Below are positions 8,014 through 17,873 of a stretch of DNA of 64,000 bases, piece by piece. The stretch is from Robiginitalea aestuariiviva (GTDB lineage: Bacteria > Bacteroidota > Bacteroidia > Flavobacteriales > Flavobacteriaceae): the NCBI RefSeq assembly GCF_029537735.1, contig NZ_JARPUQ010000002.1:322608-386607 (forward strand), in the 5' to 3' direction. The notes beneath the pieces are model-generated. The model saw only the letters and a program-made list of their open reading frames with translations, did not search any database and was not told the origin of the DNA. A program made the position numbers and the translations under genes. Every line of letters begins with the position of its first letter. Positions within the stretch are counted from its first letter, which is position 1.

Positions 8014-8442
8014 ATGGAACGGAAAGCTTTTTTGCGCAGCCTTGGCGCAGGCGCGGCCTTTGCCCTGGTATTCCCATGTACGCAGGGGTGTACCAAAGGG
8101 CCTGAATTAAAGACGGAGCCCATCCCGGAAGGGGTGGATTTTACGGTGGACCTGAGCGGCCCCGACGGCACGGCACTGCAAAATCCCGGCGATTTTATCC
8201 TGAGGAATTTTGTGGTGGTGGCCCGGAACCTGGAAGGGAATTTTGTGGCGGCCAGCCAGATCTGCAGCCACCAGCAAACGGACCAGGTGCGCTTTGTGAC
8301 CAGCCAGGGGGGGATTTTTCAATGCTCCACCCACGGATCCCAGTTCAACCAGAGCGGCACCCCCATTAATGCGGTTACCAGTAACCCGCTGAAGATTTTC
8401 CAGACCCAGCTTAACGGCAACCTCCTTCGGGTATTTGAATAG
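8014..8442 (+). CDS. Small exported Rieske [2Fe-2S] protein
   Basis: This 142-residue protein holds one Rieske domain. It has both cluster-binding boxes: C-S-H near residue 84 and C-S-T-H near 107, each giving one Cys and one His ligand. The N-terminus (MERKAFLRSLGAGAAFALVF, then cysteines) looks like a signal or lipoprotein-type membrane anchor, so the cluster is probably periplasmic. The protein is too short to be a dioxygenase subunit and no cytochrome bc partner is adjacent. Its redox partner is unknown. It lies between purM (64-base gap) and prfA (142-base gap) and is probably its own unit. Confidence 0.85.
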   Translation: MERKAFLRSLGAGAAFALVFPCTQGCTKGPELKTEPIPEGVDFTVDLSGPDGTALQNPGDFILRNFVVVARNLEGNFVAASQICSHQQTDQVRFVTSQGGIFQCSTHGSQFNQSGTPINAVTSNPLKIFQTQLNGNLLRVFE

Positions 8443-8584
8443 TTGAGATACCGGGTTTTCCGGGGAGCGGAATCCCTCCGGCAAGCGGCCGGTCGGGAAG
8501 GGTTGCGCATGCCTGCTGCCCGTGTGCCTGACGGTGTAAATCCATCCAAAAATCGTACCTTCGCGCCAAACCCATCCCGCAGCA

Positions 8585-9661
8585 ATGCTCGATAAACTCA
8601 ACATCGTAAAACAGCGCTTCGACGAGGTCTCCGACCTGATTATCCAACCGGATATCATCGCGGACCAGAAACGGTACGTGCAGCTTAACAAGGAGTACAA
8701 GGACCTGAAAAAGCTTATGGACAAGCGGGACCTGTACGTGCGCCTGCAGGACCGAATTGCGGAGGCGGAAGAAATCCTGGCGGACGGAAGCGATGCCGAA
8801 ATGGTCGAAATGGCTAAGCTGCAACTGGATGAATCCCGGGAGGCCCTGCCGCCCCTTGAGGAGGAGATCAAATTGTTGCTGATTCCCAAAGATCCGGAAG
8901 ATGCCAAGGACGTGGTCATGGAAATCCGGGCCGGTACCGGCGGAGACGAGGCCAGTATTTTTGCCGGCGACCTGTTTCGAATGTATACCAAATACTGCGA
9001 ATCCAAAGGCTGGCGCACCAATGTTATTGATTTAAGCGAAGGGACCAGCGGTGGCTTTAAGGAAATCCACTTCGAAGTAAGCGGGGAGGATGTATACGGC
9101 ACCCTGAAATTCGAAGCCGGAGTGCACCGGGTGCAACGGGTGCCCCAGACTGAAACCCAGGGACGGGTCCATACCAGTGCCGCCACGGTGATGGTGTTGC
9201 CCGAGGCCGAGGATTTCGATGTACAAATAGACCCCAAGGATGTGCGGATCGATTATTTCTGTTCGTCCGGTCCCGGCGGGCAGTCTGTGAACACCACCTA
9301 TTCCGCGGTTCGCCTTACCCACATCCCCACCGGCCTGGTGGCCCAGTGCCAGGACGAAAAATCCCAGCACAAAAATAAGGACAAGGCCTTTAAGGTATTG
9401 CGTTCCCGCCTGTACGACATGGAACTGGCCAAGAAGCAGGAAGAGGATGCTGCCAAGCGAAACTCCCAGGTGAGCAGCGGGGACCGTTCGGCCAAGATCC
9501 GGACCTACAACTACCCCCAGGGCCGGGTGACCGACCACCGCATTGGCCTGACCCTCTACGACCTGCAGAACATTATAAACGGAGACATACAGCGCATTCT
9601 GGACGAACTGATGCTGGTGGAAAATACAGAGAAGCTCAAGGAAGCTTCCGAGATCCTCTGA
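8585..9661 (+). CDS. prfA: Peptide chain release factor 1
   Basis: RF1 recognises UAA and UAG stop codons and triggers peptide release on the ribosome. The 358-residue protein matches family length and contains the catalytic GGQ loop within [18 protein letters not shown] near residue 230, with the glutamine that is normally methylated. A TACCTTCG box about 25 bases before the ATG resembles the -7 element. The stop codon overlaps the pyrF start by one base (TGATG), so the two genes are coupled. Confidence 0.97.
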   Translation: MLDKLNIVKQRFDEVSDLIIQPDIIADQKRYVQLNKEYKDLKKLMDKRDLYVRLQDRIAEAEEILADGSDAEMVEMAKLQLDESREALPPLEEEIKLLLIPKDPEDAKDVVMEIRAGTGGDEASIFAGDLFRMYTKYCESKGWRTNVIDLSEGTSGGFKEIHFEVSGEDVYGTLKFEAGVHRVQRVPQTETQGRVHTSAATVMVLPEAEDFDVQIDPKDVRIDYFCSSGPGGQSVNTTYSAVRLTHIPTGLVAQCQDEKSQHKNKDKAFKVLRSRLYDMELAKKQEEDAAKRNSQVSSGDRSAKIRTYNYPQGRVTDHRIGLTLYDLQNIINGDIQRILDELMLVENTEKLKEASEIL

Positions 9662-10473
9662 TGATGACCCTGGAACACCTCGAACAGCACATCCGCCGGA
9701 AATCGTCCTTCCTCTGCGTGGGACTCGATACGGACCTGGACCGCATCCCGGCCCACCTGAAAGACCTCCCGGACCCTATTTTTGCCTTCAACAAGGCCAT
9801 TATAGATGCCACCCGGGACTATTGCGTGGCCTATAAGCCCAATTCGGCTTTTTACGAGGCCTACGGGGCGGCAGGGTGGCAGGCGCTGCAGCGCACCATC
9901 GAATACCTGAACGCCACCTGCCCGGACCACTTTACCATTGCCGACGCCAAAAGGGGCGATATCGGCAACACGGCCACGCGCTATGCGAAGGCGTTTTTCG
10001 AAACCCTGGATTTTGATGCGATTACGGTAGCGCCCTATATGGGGCGGGATTCGGTTGAACCCTTTCTGGCCTTTGAGGGGAAGTATACCATCCTGCTGGC
10101 CCTGACCTCCAACCCGGGGGCCTTCGATTTCCAGACCCTGCAGACGCCCGGTGGTATGGTTTGCGAACGGGTGCTGGAAGAGAGCCTGGGCTACCAGGGG
10201 GCAGAACGCCTGATGTTTGTGGTGGGGGCTACCAAGGCGGAATACCTGGCAGAGATACGCAAGCGCGCTCCTAAGTCATTTTTGCTGATCCCGGGCGTAG
10301 GTGCCCAGGGGGGCAGCCTGGAAGAGGTATGCCGGTACGGATTAACGGAGCAGGTGGGGTTGCTGGTTAATTCCTCCCGCGGAATTATCTATGCCTCCAG
10401 TGGCCAGGACTTTGCGGAAAAAGCAGCCGAAAGTGCTGCCGACCTGCAGGCGCAGATGGCAAAGCTTTTGTGA
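9661..10473 (+). CDS. pyrF: Orotidine 5'-phosphate decarboxylase, type 2
   Basis: The enzyme converts OMP to UMP, the last step of de novo pyrimidine synthesis. The 270-residue length and the active-site segment DAKRGDIGNTA near residue 98, with the Asp-Lys pair, mark the long type 2 PyrF subfamily. GVDTD-like FLCVGLDTD near residue 17 and the phosphate-binding PGVGAQGG near 213 are also visible. It is coupled to prfA by a one-base overlap; a second ATG directly follows the first and either may be used. pyrD lies elsewhere in the window at 57733, so the pathway is scattered. Confidence 0.95.
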   Translation: MMTLEHLEQHIRRKSSFLCVGLDTDLDRIPAHLKDLPDPIFAFNKAIIDATRDYCVAYKPNSAFYEAYGAAGWQALQRTIEYLNATCPDHFTIADAKRGDIGNTATRYAKAFFETLDFDAITVAPYMGRDSVEPFLAFEGKYTILLALTSNPGAFDFQTLQTPGGMVCERVLEESLGYQGAERLMFVVGATKAEYLAEIRKRAPKSFLLIPGVGAQGGSLEEVCRYGLTEQVGLLVNSSRGIIYASSGQDFAEKAAESAADLQAQMAKLL

Positions 10474-10486
10474 GCGGATCAGGGGC

Positions 10487-10681
10487 TTACAGCAGGCTGT
10501 TCAGCAACCGTTCCACCTTTCTGGCCTTGAGCTCCAGAAAATTCCCGAACTGGGCATTGGAGGTTTTAACCTCGGCTGCCCGCTCCCTGAAATAGCGGTA
10601 TTGGTTTTGCAGTAATGCGATCCCTTTTCGGCCTTCGGCCAGGGGGTGACTGGCCCCTACTTTGCAGAATTGTTGATTCAT
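10487..10681 (-). CDS. Small hypothetical protein
   Basis: This 64-residue reading frame (MNQQFCKVGASHPLAEGRKG...) has a basic, helix-prone C-terminal half and a single Cys. I do not recognise a family. A TATATTTG -7 box on the minus strand (10703-10696) lies just before the start, which supports real expression with a very short leader. It is convergent with pyrF with a 13-base gap. I place the start at 10681 rather than 10711 because of that promoter box. Confidence 0.5.
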   Translation of the reverse strand: MNQQFCKVGASHPLAEGRKGIALLQNQYRYFRERAAEVKTSNAQFGNFLELKARKVERLLNSLL

Positions 10682-10823
10682 AGCACCCGTTTTTACAAAT
10701 ATACGATCCAAACCGGCTTTTGGATTAGAAAGGAGGGGTATATTTATCTAAAATTCAAGCGATTTGTCTATTTTTTAACACCAATGCGTCCCGGGGGTTT
10801 CCCGGTACTCGAAAACCCAGACT

Positions 10824-11348
10824 ATGTTCAGATCTTTTTTATGGCTTTCCCTGCTGCTGACCTCACTACAGCTTGCCGGGCAGGAACCCGGAACACCCCC
10901 TTGCGCCTGTTGCCAGCCGGAACACCAGGCCTTTGATTTCTGGATCGGCTCCTGGGAGGTCCGCGATGCCTCCGGAAAACGCCTGGGTACCAACCGGATT
11001 GAAAAGCAACAGGGCGGCTGCCTCTTGCAGGAACACTGGGTGGGGGCCGGCGGGCAATCCACCGGCAGCAGTTTTAATTACTTCAACAGCAAGGAAGGCC
11101 GGTGGGAGCAACTGTGGGTGGATCGCTCCGGCACGGTCCTTAAGTTGTACGGTAACGGGGATGGCAACCGGATGGTCCTTACCTCCGAGCCTTTTCAGCG
11201 GGAAGGGCAGGCCCCGGGGCAGCATCGCATTACCTGGAGCCTCAGGCCGGACGGGACCGTACGGCAGCATTGGGAGGTTCTGGCAGGAGGGGAGTCCGTA
11301 CAGACGCTCTTTGACGGGATCTATACCCGTATGCCCCAGGGGGAATAA
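10824..11348 (+). CDS. Secreted DUF1579-like protein
   Basis: This is a 174-residue protein with a cleavable signal peptide (MFRSFLWLSLLLTSLQLAGQ) and a motif cluster FDFWIGSWEV near residue 38. That motif is characteristic of the DUF1579 / lipocalin-like beta-barrel families found in many Bacteroidota and Proteobacteria. A Cys pair (CACC) follows the signal peptide. The biochemical function is unknown. A TATATTTA box at 10739-10746 with a TTG 16 bases earlier is a possible promoter. It ends in a strong bidirectional terminator shared with the convergent DUF4197 gene. Confidence 0.7.
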   Translation: MFRSFLWLSLLLTSLQLAGQEPGTPPCACCQPEHQAFDFWIGSWEVRDASGKRLGTNRIEKQQGGCLLQEHWVGAGGQSTGSSFNYFNSKEGRWEQLWVDRSGTVLKLYGNGDGNRMVLTSEPFQREGQAPGQHRITWSLRPDGTVRQHWEVLAGGESVQTLFDGIYTRMPQGE

Positions 11349-11378
11349 AAAACCCCGGTTCTCGGGAACCGGGGTTTT
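11349..11378. terminator. Bidirectional Rho-independent terminator
   Basis: A perfect 12-bp stem, AAAACCCCGGTT (11349-11360) with AACCGGGGTTTT (11367-11378), closes a 6-base loop. It separates the DUF1579-like gene from the convergent DUF4197 gene. It is followed on the right by short ACTAACT repeats also seen at other transcript boundaries in the window. Confidence 0.85.
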
Positions 11379-11559
11379 CCAAACTAACTAACTCAAAAAA
11401 TACTAACTCAAATAATTCGGTGGCAAAGTTCCATTCCGGGTGTTACTCCTGTTTTAAGCCTGGGTTAAACCCCCGTGAAACTGCATGCATTTACAAAACT
11501 AACGCAGGCAGACAAGGGTTTAGTATACAAGCGATTATGTTTTTTTGACCGGACGCAAT

Positions 11560-12282
11560 TTATGGCCCCCCGGTGTAAGTGTCCTGCAGGGCAAACACCC
11601 GGCGCATCAGGTCCGAGCTGCGGGCACCGATATTTTTGCGAATCCGGACCTCTTCCTGCCCGATGGCCCGGTAGACCCCCTTCAGGGCTTCCCCGGTCAC
11701 GTAATCCGACAGGTCCGGGTTAACCGGCTGTACCAAAGGGATGCGGTTATAGCGGCCTATGAGGTTTTCCCAGACCTGGTCTGCCCCGACCTTTTGGAAG
11801 GAGGTCTCGATAACTGGCAAAAATCGCGTATACAGGGCTTGCTGCGTTTTGTCCTGCAGGTAGGTGGTAGCGGCCGAATCCGGGCCCATCAGGATGTTGC
11901 GGGCATCGGTAAAGGTCATTTGTTTTACGGCATCCACAAATATGGGGGTGGCCGTACCTACGGCGTCCTCGGCGGCCCGGTTCAGGAGTTTCAGGCCCTC
12001 GTCCGCCAGGTCGTCCAGGCCAATATCCCGGAGGGTGCGGTCTACTTTGCGCAGGGGTTCCGGCAACAGGATGCGATAATCCGGGTTCCCGAAAAACCCG
12101 TTTTCCGCCCCCAGCTTAACCACCTGTCGGTCTATGCCCTGATCCAGGGCCTCCTGCAGGGCGGCGGCAATCTGCTCCTGGCTTACCGGCCCGCCGGCCG
12201 GCCATTGGTCCAGGACCTGTTGGAGTTCCCCGCATCCGGCCAGGGCCAGTGCGAGCACGGTAATTGCTATACGTTTGAACAT
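11560..12282 (-). CDS. DUF4197 lipoprotein
   Basis: This 240-residue protein begins with a lipoprotein signal (lipobox LALAGC, Cys near residue 17) and is otherwise helical and soluble. It matches DUF4197, a family of periplasmic or outer-membrane-associated proteins of unknown function found across Gram-negatives. Recognisable segments are GAENGFFGNPDYRILLPEPLRKV near residue 57 and AVKQMTFTDARNIL near 125. Its 3' untranslated region of about 200 bases runs to the shared terminator at 11349-11378. Confidence 0.8.
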   Translation of the reverse strand: MFKRIAITVLALALAGCGELQQVLDQWPAGGPVSQEQIAAALQEALDQGIDRQVVKLGAENGFFGNPDYRILLPEPLRKVDRTLRDIGLDDLADEGLKLLNRAAEDAVGTATPIFVDAVKQMTFTDARNILMGPDSAATTYLQDKTQQALYTRFLPVIETSFQKVGADQVWENLIGRYNRIPLVQPVNPDLSDYVTGEALKGVYRAIGQEEVRIRKNIGARSSDLMRRVFALQDTYTGGP

Positions 12283-12341
12283 GGGTAGTGTTTTAGAAAT
12301 AAACGGCCGGGGCGGGGATTTTCGTGTACGCCTTCCCGGGA

Positions 12342-13190
12342 TCAGGCAAAGATCACCGTCTTATTGTTGTAGACCAGGGTCTTATGGTCCAGGTGCAGGG
12401 CTACTGCACGGGCCAGCACCATTTTTTCCAGGTCCCGGCCCTTGGCGATAAAATCCGCTACACTGTGAATATGCGATACGGGGGTCACGTCCTGGGCAAT
12501 GATGGGCCCTTCGTCCAGGTCTTCCGTAACGTAATGGCTGGTAGCCCCGATAATTTTCACCCCACGTTCAAAGGCGGCATGGTAGGGTTTGGCCCCGGCA
12601 AAGGCCGGCAGGAACGAATGGTGGATGTTGATGATGCGGTTGGGGTAGGCCGCGATCACCGGCGGGCCCACAATTTGCATGTAGCGCGCCAGGACAATGA
12701 AGTCTACCTGGTGGGCGGCCAGCAGTTCCAGCTGCCGGGCTTCGGCCGCAGCCCGGGTTTCCCGCGTAATGGGGATGTGGTAGTAGGGAATCCCGAACTG
12801 CTTCGCGATAGGCTCGCAATCCGGGTGGTTACTCAGGATAAAGGGGATTTCTACACGGAGTTCCCCTGCCTGGTAGCGCCCCAGCAGGTCGTAGAGGCAG
12901 TGGACGTATTTGGAAACGAACAGGGCCATGCGGCTGGCCCGGTCCAGGTGAAGGGACCAGGTCATTTCAAAAGGCCGGGCCAGGGTTCCTGAAAAGGCGT
13001 CACGGAAGGCGGATGCGTCCCAGGCGCCGGCATCGAAGTCCGCCTCCAGCCGCATGAAGAATACCCCGGCCTGCCGGTCTACGTGTTCATCCAGGTAAAC
13101 AATATTACCGCCCTCTTGCTGGATCAGGCCCGTAACCGCGTGGATAATCCCGGGTTGGTCCGGGCAGTGGATGAGCAGGGTAGCGCGCAT
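12342..13190 (-). CDS. purU: Formyltetrahydrofolate deformylase
   Basis: PurU hydrolyses 10-formyl-THF to THF and formate, balancing the one-carbon pool and supplying formate for purine synthesis. The 282-residue protein has an N-terminal ACT regulatory domain (about residues 1-80, starting LLIHCPDQPGIIHAVT) and a C-terminal formyltransferase fold. The catalytic Asn-His pair lies in RIINIHHSFLP and the Asp in TEDLDEGPI. I chose the ATG at 13190 (MRATLLIHC), three residues inside the longest frame, because the ACT domain begins immediately. It is divergent from icmF. Confidence 0.94.
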   Translation of the reverse strand: MRATLLIHCPDQPGIIHAVTGLIQQEGGNIVYLDEHVDRQAGVFFMRLEADFDAGAWDASAFRDAFSGTLARPFEMTWSLHLDRASRMALFVSKYVHCLYDLLGRYQAGELRVEIPFILSNHPDCEPIAKQFGIPYYHIPITRETRAAAEARQLELLAAHQVDFIVLARYMQIVGPPVIAAYPNRIINIHHSFLPAFAGAKPYHAAFERGVKIIGATSHYVTEDLDEGPIIAQDVTPVSHIHSVADFIAKGRDLEKMVLARAVALHLDHKTLVYNNKTVIFA

Positions 13191-13327
13191 GCAGATCATT
13201 TTGGCGATAAAAGTAAGGGAATGGCAAGGGAATTGGCGGAAGGCGTATTATTTTTGTAAAATCCCGAGGGATTCCCCGGTTTTATTTGGAATATGATAAA
13301 TATGCCGCCGGAATGGCGGCCCTCATT

Positions 13328-16300
13328 ATGGAAGCTGCAAAACCCTACACCCCTGTCCACAAAGTACGAATGGTTACGGCCGCCTCCCTCTTTGACGGTC
13401 ACGATGCGGCCATCAACATCATGCGCCGCATCATCCAGGCCACCGGGGTGGAAGTGATTCACCTGGGTCACGACCGCAGCGTATCCGAAGTGGTGGACTG
13501 CGCCATTGCAGAAGACGCCAACGCCATTGCCATGACCTCCTACCAGGGCGGGCACAATGAATATTTCCGGTACATGCACGACCTTCTGGAGGAACGCGGG
13601 GCCGGACATATCAAAATCTTTGGCGGGGGCGGGGGCGTGATCCTCCCGGAGGAGATCCGCGAGCTCATGGATTATGGGATTGAACGCATCTATTCCCCGG
13701 ACGACGGGCGTGAAATGGGGTTACAGGGGATGATCAACGACCTGGTGTCCCGCTCGGATTACGATGTATCTGCCGTGGCCCTGCCCGAATCCAAATCCAT
13801 TGCCGAGGGCCTGCGGCAGCAGGACCCCATGGTCCTGGCCCGCCTGATCAGTATGGCCGAAAACCAGCCCGAGGCCTATGCCAGGGTACGGGGACAGCTC
13901 CCGAAACCCGAAACCGTGCCGCCAGTGCTGGGCATAACCGGTACGGGGGGCGCCGGCAAGAGCAGCCTGGTGGACGAACTGGTGCGCCGCTTTTTGGCGG
14001 ATTTCCCGGACCGGAAACTGGGGATTATTTCAGTGGATCCTTCCAAGCGTAAAACCGGCGGGGCCCTGCTGGGCGACCGCATCCGCATGAATGCCATCCA
14101 CCACCCCAATGTCTATATGCGTTCCCTGGCCACCCGCCAGTCCAACCTGGCCCTCTCCCGTTACGTACAGGAGGCAGTGGAGATCCTGAAGGCTTCAGGT
14201 TTTGACCTGATCCTGCTGGAAACCTCCGGCATTGGGCAGTCCGATACGGAAATCCTGGAGCATTCCGATTGCTCCCTCTATGTGATGACCCCGGAATTCG
14301 GGGCGGCCACCCAGCTGGAGAAAATCGATATGCTGGACTTTGCGGACCTGGTGGCCATCAATAAATTCGACAAGCGCGGAGCCCTGGATGCGCTGCGGGA
14401 TGTTAAAAAACAATACCGCCGTAACCATGGGATTTGGGAAGGTGAAGACGATGACCTCCCGGTTTTCGGGACCATTGCCTCCCAGTTTAACGACCCTGGC
14501 ATGAACCGCCTGTACCGGGCGGTGATGCAGGCCCTTGCCGGGCGCGGGGCCGATTGGGCCCACCCGGGTACCCCAATGGGGTCGGAAATGTCCGAAAAGA
14601 TCTTTATCATCCCCCCGGCCCGCACCCGCTATCTTTCCGAGATTGCCGAGAACAATCGCAGTTATGACGTTCGGGCCCGGCAGCAGGCGGTCGTAGCCGA
14701 ACGCCTCTATGGCTACCATCAGTCACTCTGCGCCCTGGCCGGGGCAGACCCGCAGGCCTCATGGATGCCCTTTGCCGGGCCGGAGGGCCTGGACCTGGAG
14801 GGGCTTTTGCAACAGGCTAAAGAGGCGCAGCGGCCAACGGTGCGGGCCCTGGGTGAGGCCTTTGAGCAGGAGCGCAAAAACCTGAACCCCCACCATTGGG
14901 ATTTCCTGCTGGGATGGGGTGGAATGAAGGCGCAGTATGCCGGGCCCGAATACCGATTTGAGGTCCGCGGTAAGGAAATCCGCATTGAAACGCATTCCAA
15001 ATCCCTGTCCCACCTGGACATCCCCAAGGTGGTCCTGCCGCGGTACCGCAGCTGGGGAGACCTGCTGCTCTGGGCCCTGCAGGAAAATGTTCCGGGGGCA
15101 TTTCCCTACACCGCCGGGCTGTACCCCTTTAAGCGCAAAGGAGAAGACCCGACCCGGATGTTTGCAGGCGAGGGCGGGCCGGAACGCACCAACCGCCGTT
15201 TCCATTACCTGAGCCTGGAGATGCCGGCCAAGCGGCTGTCTACCGCCTTCGATTCGGTAACCCTCTACGGCCACGACCCGGGCCACCGCCCGGATATTTA
15301 TGGCAAGATCGGAAATGCCGGGGTTTCGATTTGCTGCCTGGACGACGCCAAAAAACTCTACAGCGGGTTCGACCTAAGCGACCCCCTCACCTCGGTAAGT
15401 ATGACCATTAATGGCCCCGCCCCCATGCTTTTGGGCTTTTTCCTGAATGCAGCCATCGACCAGAATTGCGAGAAGTATATCCGGGAGCATGGCCTGGAAC
15501 AGGAAGTAGACGCCAAGAAAGCGGCATACTTTAAAGGCAGTGGGACCACCCCGCCCGAATATCGGGGGGACCTGCCCGAAGGTCATAACGGGCTGGGGCT
15601 GTACCTGCTCGGGATCACCGGAGACCAGGTCCTGCCCGCGGAGGTTTATGCCGGTATCAAGGCCGAGACGCTCCGCCAGGTGCGCGGTACCGTTCAGGCC
15701 GATATTCTGAAGGAAGACCAGGCCCAGAATACCTGCATCTTTTCCACGGAGTTTGCTCTGCGGCTCATGGGGGACGTACAGGAGTATTTTATCCGCCATC
15801 AGGTGCGTAACTTCTACTCGGTTTCTATCTCGGGCTACCACATTGCCGAAGCCGGGGCCAACCCCATCACCCAGTTGGCCTTTACCCTGGCCAACGGGTT
15901 TACCTATGTGGAATATTACCTGAGCCGGGGGATGGACATCAATGCCTTTGGCCCCAACCTCTCTTTCTTCTTCTCGAACGGTATAGATCCGGAATATGCC
16001 GTAATCGGGCGGGTGGCCCGCCGAATCTGGGCCAAGGCTCTGAAGGAGAAATATGGGGCAGACCCCAGGGCGCAGATGCTCAAATACCACATCCAGACCT
16101 CGGGCCGTAGCCTGCACGCCCAGGAGATCGATTTTAATGATATCCGCACTACGCTGCAGGCCCTTTATGCCATCTATGACAATTGTAATTCCCTGCATAC
16201 CAATGCCTACGATGAGGCTATAACCACGCCTACGGAGGAATCCGTGCGCCGGGCCATGGCCATTCAGCTCATCATTAACAAAGAGCTGGGGCTGGCCAAG

Positions 16301-16783
16301 AACGAAAACCCCTTGCAGGGGGCCTTTATCATTGAGGAGCTTACCGAACTGGTAGAGGAAGCCGTGCTTTCAGAATTTGACCGCATCACCGAACGGGGCG
16401 GGGTGCTGGGCGCCATGGAAACCATGTACCAGCGTTCGCGCATACAGGAGGAAAGCCTGCATTACGAAACCCTGAAGCACTCCGGGGCCTATCCCATTAT
16501 TGGGGTGAATACTTTCCTGAATTCCAAAGGGTCGCCCACGGTTCTGCCCGCAGAGGTAATCCGCGCTACGGAGGAAGAGAAACAGGCTCAGATTGCCACC
16601 CTGGAACGCGTGCACGCCCAGCATGGGGAGGCCGCCCGGGAAGGTATCCGGCAATTGCAAGCGGCCGCAGTGGAAAACGCCAACATGTTCGACGCCCTGA
16701 TGGAGGTGTGCAAAACGGCCTCCCTGGGCGAGGTCACCCAGGCGCTCTTCGAGGTAGGCGGGCAGTACCGCCGCAACATGTAG
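13328..16783 (+). CDS. icmF: Fused isobutyryl-CoA mutase (IcmF)
   Basis: This adenosylcobalamin enzyme interconverts isobutyryl-CoA and n-butyryl-CoA and carries its own G-protein chaperone. The order of domains in the 1151-residue chain is diagnostic. First comes an N-terminal B12-binding domain with DGHD near residue 23, then a MeaB-like GTPase with P-loop [10 protein letters not shown] near 205 and NKFD near 344. A linker and the large TIM-barrel mutase domain (about 560 to the end) follow. The in-frame ATG at 13286 would add 14 residues that do not look conserved, so I use 13328; this is uncertain. A TATTTTTG box (13249-13256) precedes both. No separate methylmalonyl-CoA mutase is seen. 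The substrate is inferred from architecture. Confidence 0.93.
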   Translation: MEAAKPYTPVHKVRMVTAASLFDGHDAAINIMRRIIQATGVEVIHLGHDRSVSEVVDCAIAEDANAIAMTSYQGGHNEYFRYMHDLLEERGAGHIKIFGGGGGVILPEEIRELMDYGIERIYSPDDGREMGLQGMINDLVSRSDYDVSAVALPESKSIAEGLRQQDPMVLARLISMAENQPEAYARVRGQLPKPETVPPVLGITGTGGAGKSSLVDELVRRFLADFPDRKLGIISVDPSKRKTGGALLGDRIRMNAIHHPNVYMRSLATRQSNLALSRYVQEAVEILKASGFDLILLETSGIGQSDTEILEHSDCSLYVMTPEFGAATQLEKIDMLDFADLVAINKFDKRGALDALRDVKKQYRRNHGIWEGEDDDLPVFGTIASQFNDPGMNRLYRAVMQALAGRGADWAHPGTPMGSEMSEKIFIIPPARTRYLSEIAENNRSYDVRARQQAVVAERLYGYHQSLCALAGADPQASWMPFAGPEGLDLEGLLQQAKEAQRPTVRALGEAFEQERKNLNPHHWDFLLGWGGMKAQYAGPEYRFEVRGKEIRIETHSKSLSHLDIPKVVLPRYRSWGDLLLWALQENVPGAFPYTAGLYPFKRKGEDPTRMFAGEGGPERTNRRFHYLSLEMPAKRLSTAFDSVTLYGHDPGHRPDIYGKIGNAGVSICCLDDAKKLYSGFDLSDPLTSVSMTINGPAPMLLGFFLNAAIDQNCEKYIREHGLEQEVDAKKAAYFKGSGTTPPEYRGDLPEGHNGLGLYLLGITGDQVLPAEVYAGIKAETLRQVRGTVQADILKEDQAQNTCIFSTEFALRLMGDVQEYFIRHQVRNFYSVSISGYHIAEAGANPITQLAFTLANGFTYVEYYLSRGMDINAFGPNLSFFFSNGIDPEYAVIGRVARRIWAKALKEKYGADPRAQMLKYHIQTSGRSLHAQEIDFNDIRTTLQALYAIYDNCNSLHTNAYDEAITTPTEESVRRAMAIQLIINKELGLAKNENPLQGAFIIEELTELVEEAVLSEFDRITERGGVLGAMETMYQRSRIQEESLHYETLKHSGAYPIIGVNTFLNSKGSPTVLPAEVIRATEEEKQAQIATLERVHAQHGEAAREGIRQLQAAAVENANMFDALMEVCKTASLGEVTQALFEVGGQYRRNM

Positions 16784-16786
16784 GGG

Positions 16787-17191
16787 TTAATCCAGCAGGC
16801 TTTTTCGCCATTTCTTGAAACTCCGGCGAAAGTGCTTCACTTCTTCCCGGAGCAGGTCCAGGTATTCCCGTTCCCGCACTCCGTCTTTTTCCAGCCCGCG
16901 GCAATACATGGCCAGGTTTTGGATCATGACCTGTATAAAGTGAATGCTGTGCTGGCGGGTGAGCATAGAGGTGGTCCCTTCTGCCCGGGCAATCTGCTGG
17001 GGAATCAGGATGGCATCCGTAAGCAGGGAATCGGCCATCTGATCGCGCAGGCTGTTGGATTTAGCCAGGGTAAGCAGGTCTTTGTTGTAGGTCACAAAGG
17101 AGGCAATTTCCCGGCTCATAGTCCGCAGGGATAAGGCTTGGCGGTATACCGGCAGGTCTTTGATGCGCTGGTAGGACATCTTCTTTTTCAA
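16787..17191 (-). CDS. Small helical four-helix-bundle-type protein
   Basis: This 134-residue protein is rich in amphipathic helices and begins MKKKMSYQRIKDLPVYRQAL. The pattern resembles the four-helix bundle proteins (the family sometimes named after 23S rRNA intervening sequences) that are common in Bacteroidota and have no established function. It is basic at both ends, with a C-terminal FRRSFKKWRKS. It is convergent with icmF (3-base gap) and divergent from the AsnC-type regulator. A TATCTTTA box at 17206-17199 on the minus strand is a candidate -7 element. Confidence 0.6.
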   Translation of the reverse strand: MKKKMSYQRIKDLPVYRQALSLRTMSREIASFVTYNKDLLTLAKSNSLRDQMADSLLTDAILIPQQIARAEGTTSMLTRQHSIHFIQVMIQNLAMYCRGLEKDGVREREYLDLLREEVKHFRRSFKKWRKSLLD

Positions 17192-17292
17192 TTTTTCATA
17201 AAGATACGGGCCAATCCAGGGCTATATTATTTGCTTTATAAATGAAATAAGCTATCTTGCCTTATAATATTAGGTATTTTATAAAATTTGAT

Positions 17293-17760
17293 ATGGATTA
17301 TAAATTGGATTCGCTGCATTGGAGTATCCTGGGTGCCCTGCAGAAGAACGCCCGGGCTTCCCTGGCCGGCATTGGCAGGGCGATTGGCCTGACCCCCCCG
17401 GCCGTGGCCGAACGGGTTAAGCGCCTGGAAGACCTGGGGGTGATTGAGGGATACTGGGCTTCCGTATCCCATACCAAGGCCGGGTACCAGCTCAAGGCGA
17501 TTATTACGCTGCGCGCCTTTATGGGCAAGCTCAAGCCCTTTCTGGAGCAGGTCAAAACCCTGGAGGAGGTTATTAACTGTTATCGGATTACCGGGAACGA
17601 AAACATCATTATGGAAGTGGTCTTGAGGGACCAGTTCCACCTGGAGCGTTTTATTGACCGCCTGATCCAGTATGGGGAGACCCGAACCCACATCATCCTG
17701 TCGGAAGTAATTTCCAATGCCCCTATACGCAGGCTTTCGCCCACGGAAGAAACCCAATAG
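17293..17760 (+). CDS. Lrp/AsnC-family transcriptional regulator
   Basis: This is a 155-residue feast/famine regulator. The N-terminal winged helix (residues 5-60) has the family pattern of an initial D-x-x-D-x-x-IL-x-x-LQ-x-NAR helix followed by a recognition helix (GLTPPAVAERVKRLEDLGVI). A C-terminal RAM ligand-binding domain covers about residues 70-140. Such proteins usually bind an amino acid and control their own or amino-acid metabolism genes. I use the ATG at 17293 (MDYKLDSLHW), which matches where homologues start. The AT-rich 100-base region shared with the divergent helical-protein gene is the likely binding site. The target genes are unknown. Confidence 0.88.
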   Translation: MDYKLDSLHWSILGALQKNARASLAGIGRAIGLTPPAVAERVKRLEDLGVIEGYWASVSHTKAGYQLKAIITLRAFMGKLKPFLEQVKTLEEVINCYRITGNENIIMEVVLRDQFHLERFIDRLIQYGETRTHIILSEVISNAPIRRLSPTEETQ

Positions 17761-17873
17761 GGAAAATCTGGGCCGATTTACCTATTTTGGATAGGTAGTT
17801 TCCCCGGGGCCGCAGTCTGGATTTTCCGCCCGCTTTAAATGAGATTGGCGGGATTTTTGATGCAGTGTTGACT

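Noticed and set aside
6714-8171. A 485-codon open frame on the minus strand opposite purM and the Rieske gene
   Set aside because: It mirrors two recognisable genes on the other strand, has low-complexity composition and no domain. High GC with strong codon bias leaves few stops in one antisense frame.
10731-10742. AGGAGGGGTATA upstream of the DUF1579-like gene, resembling the nitrogen element
   Set aside because: It has only a four-G half-site, no partner at 30 bases and no nitrogen-related gene; probably chance.
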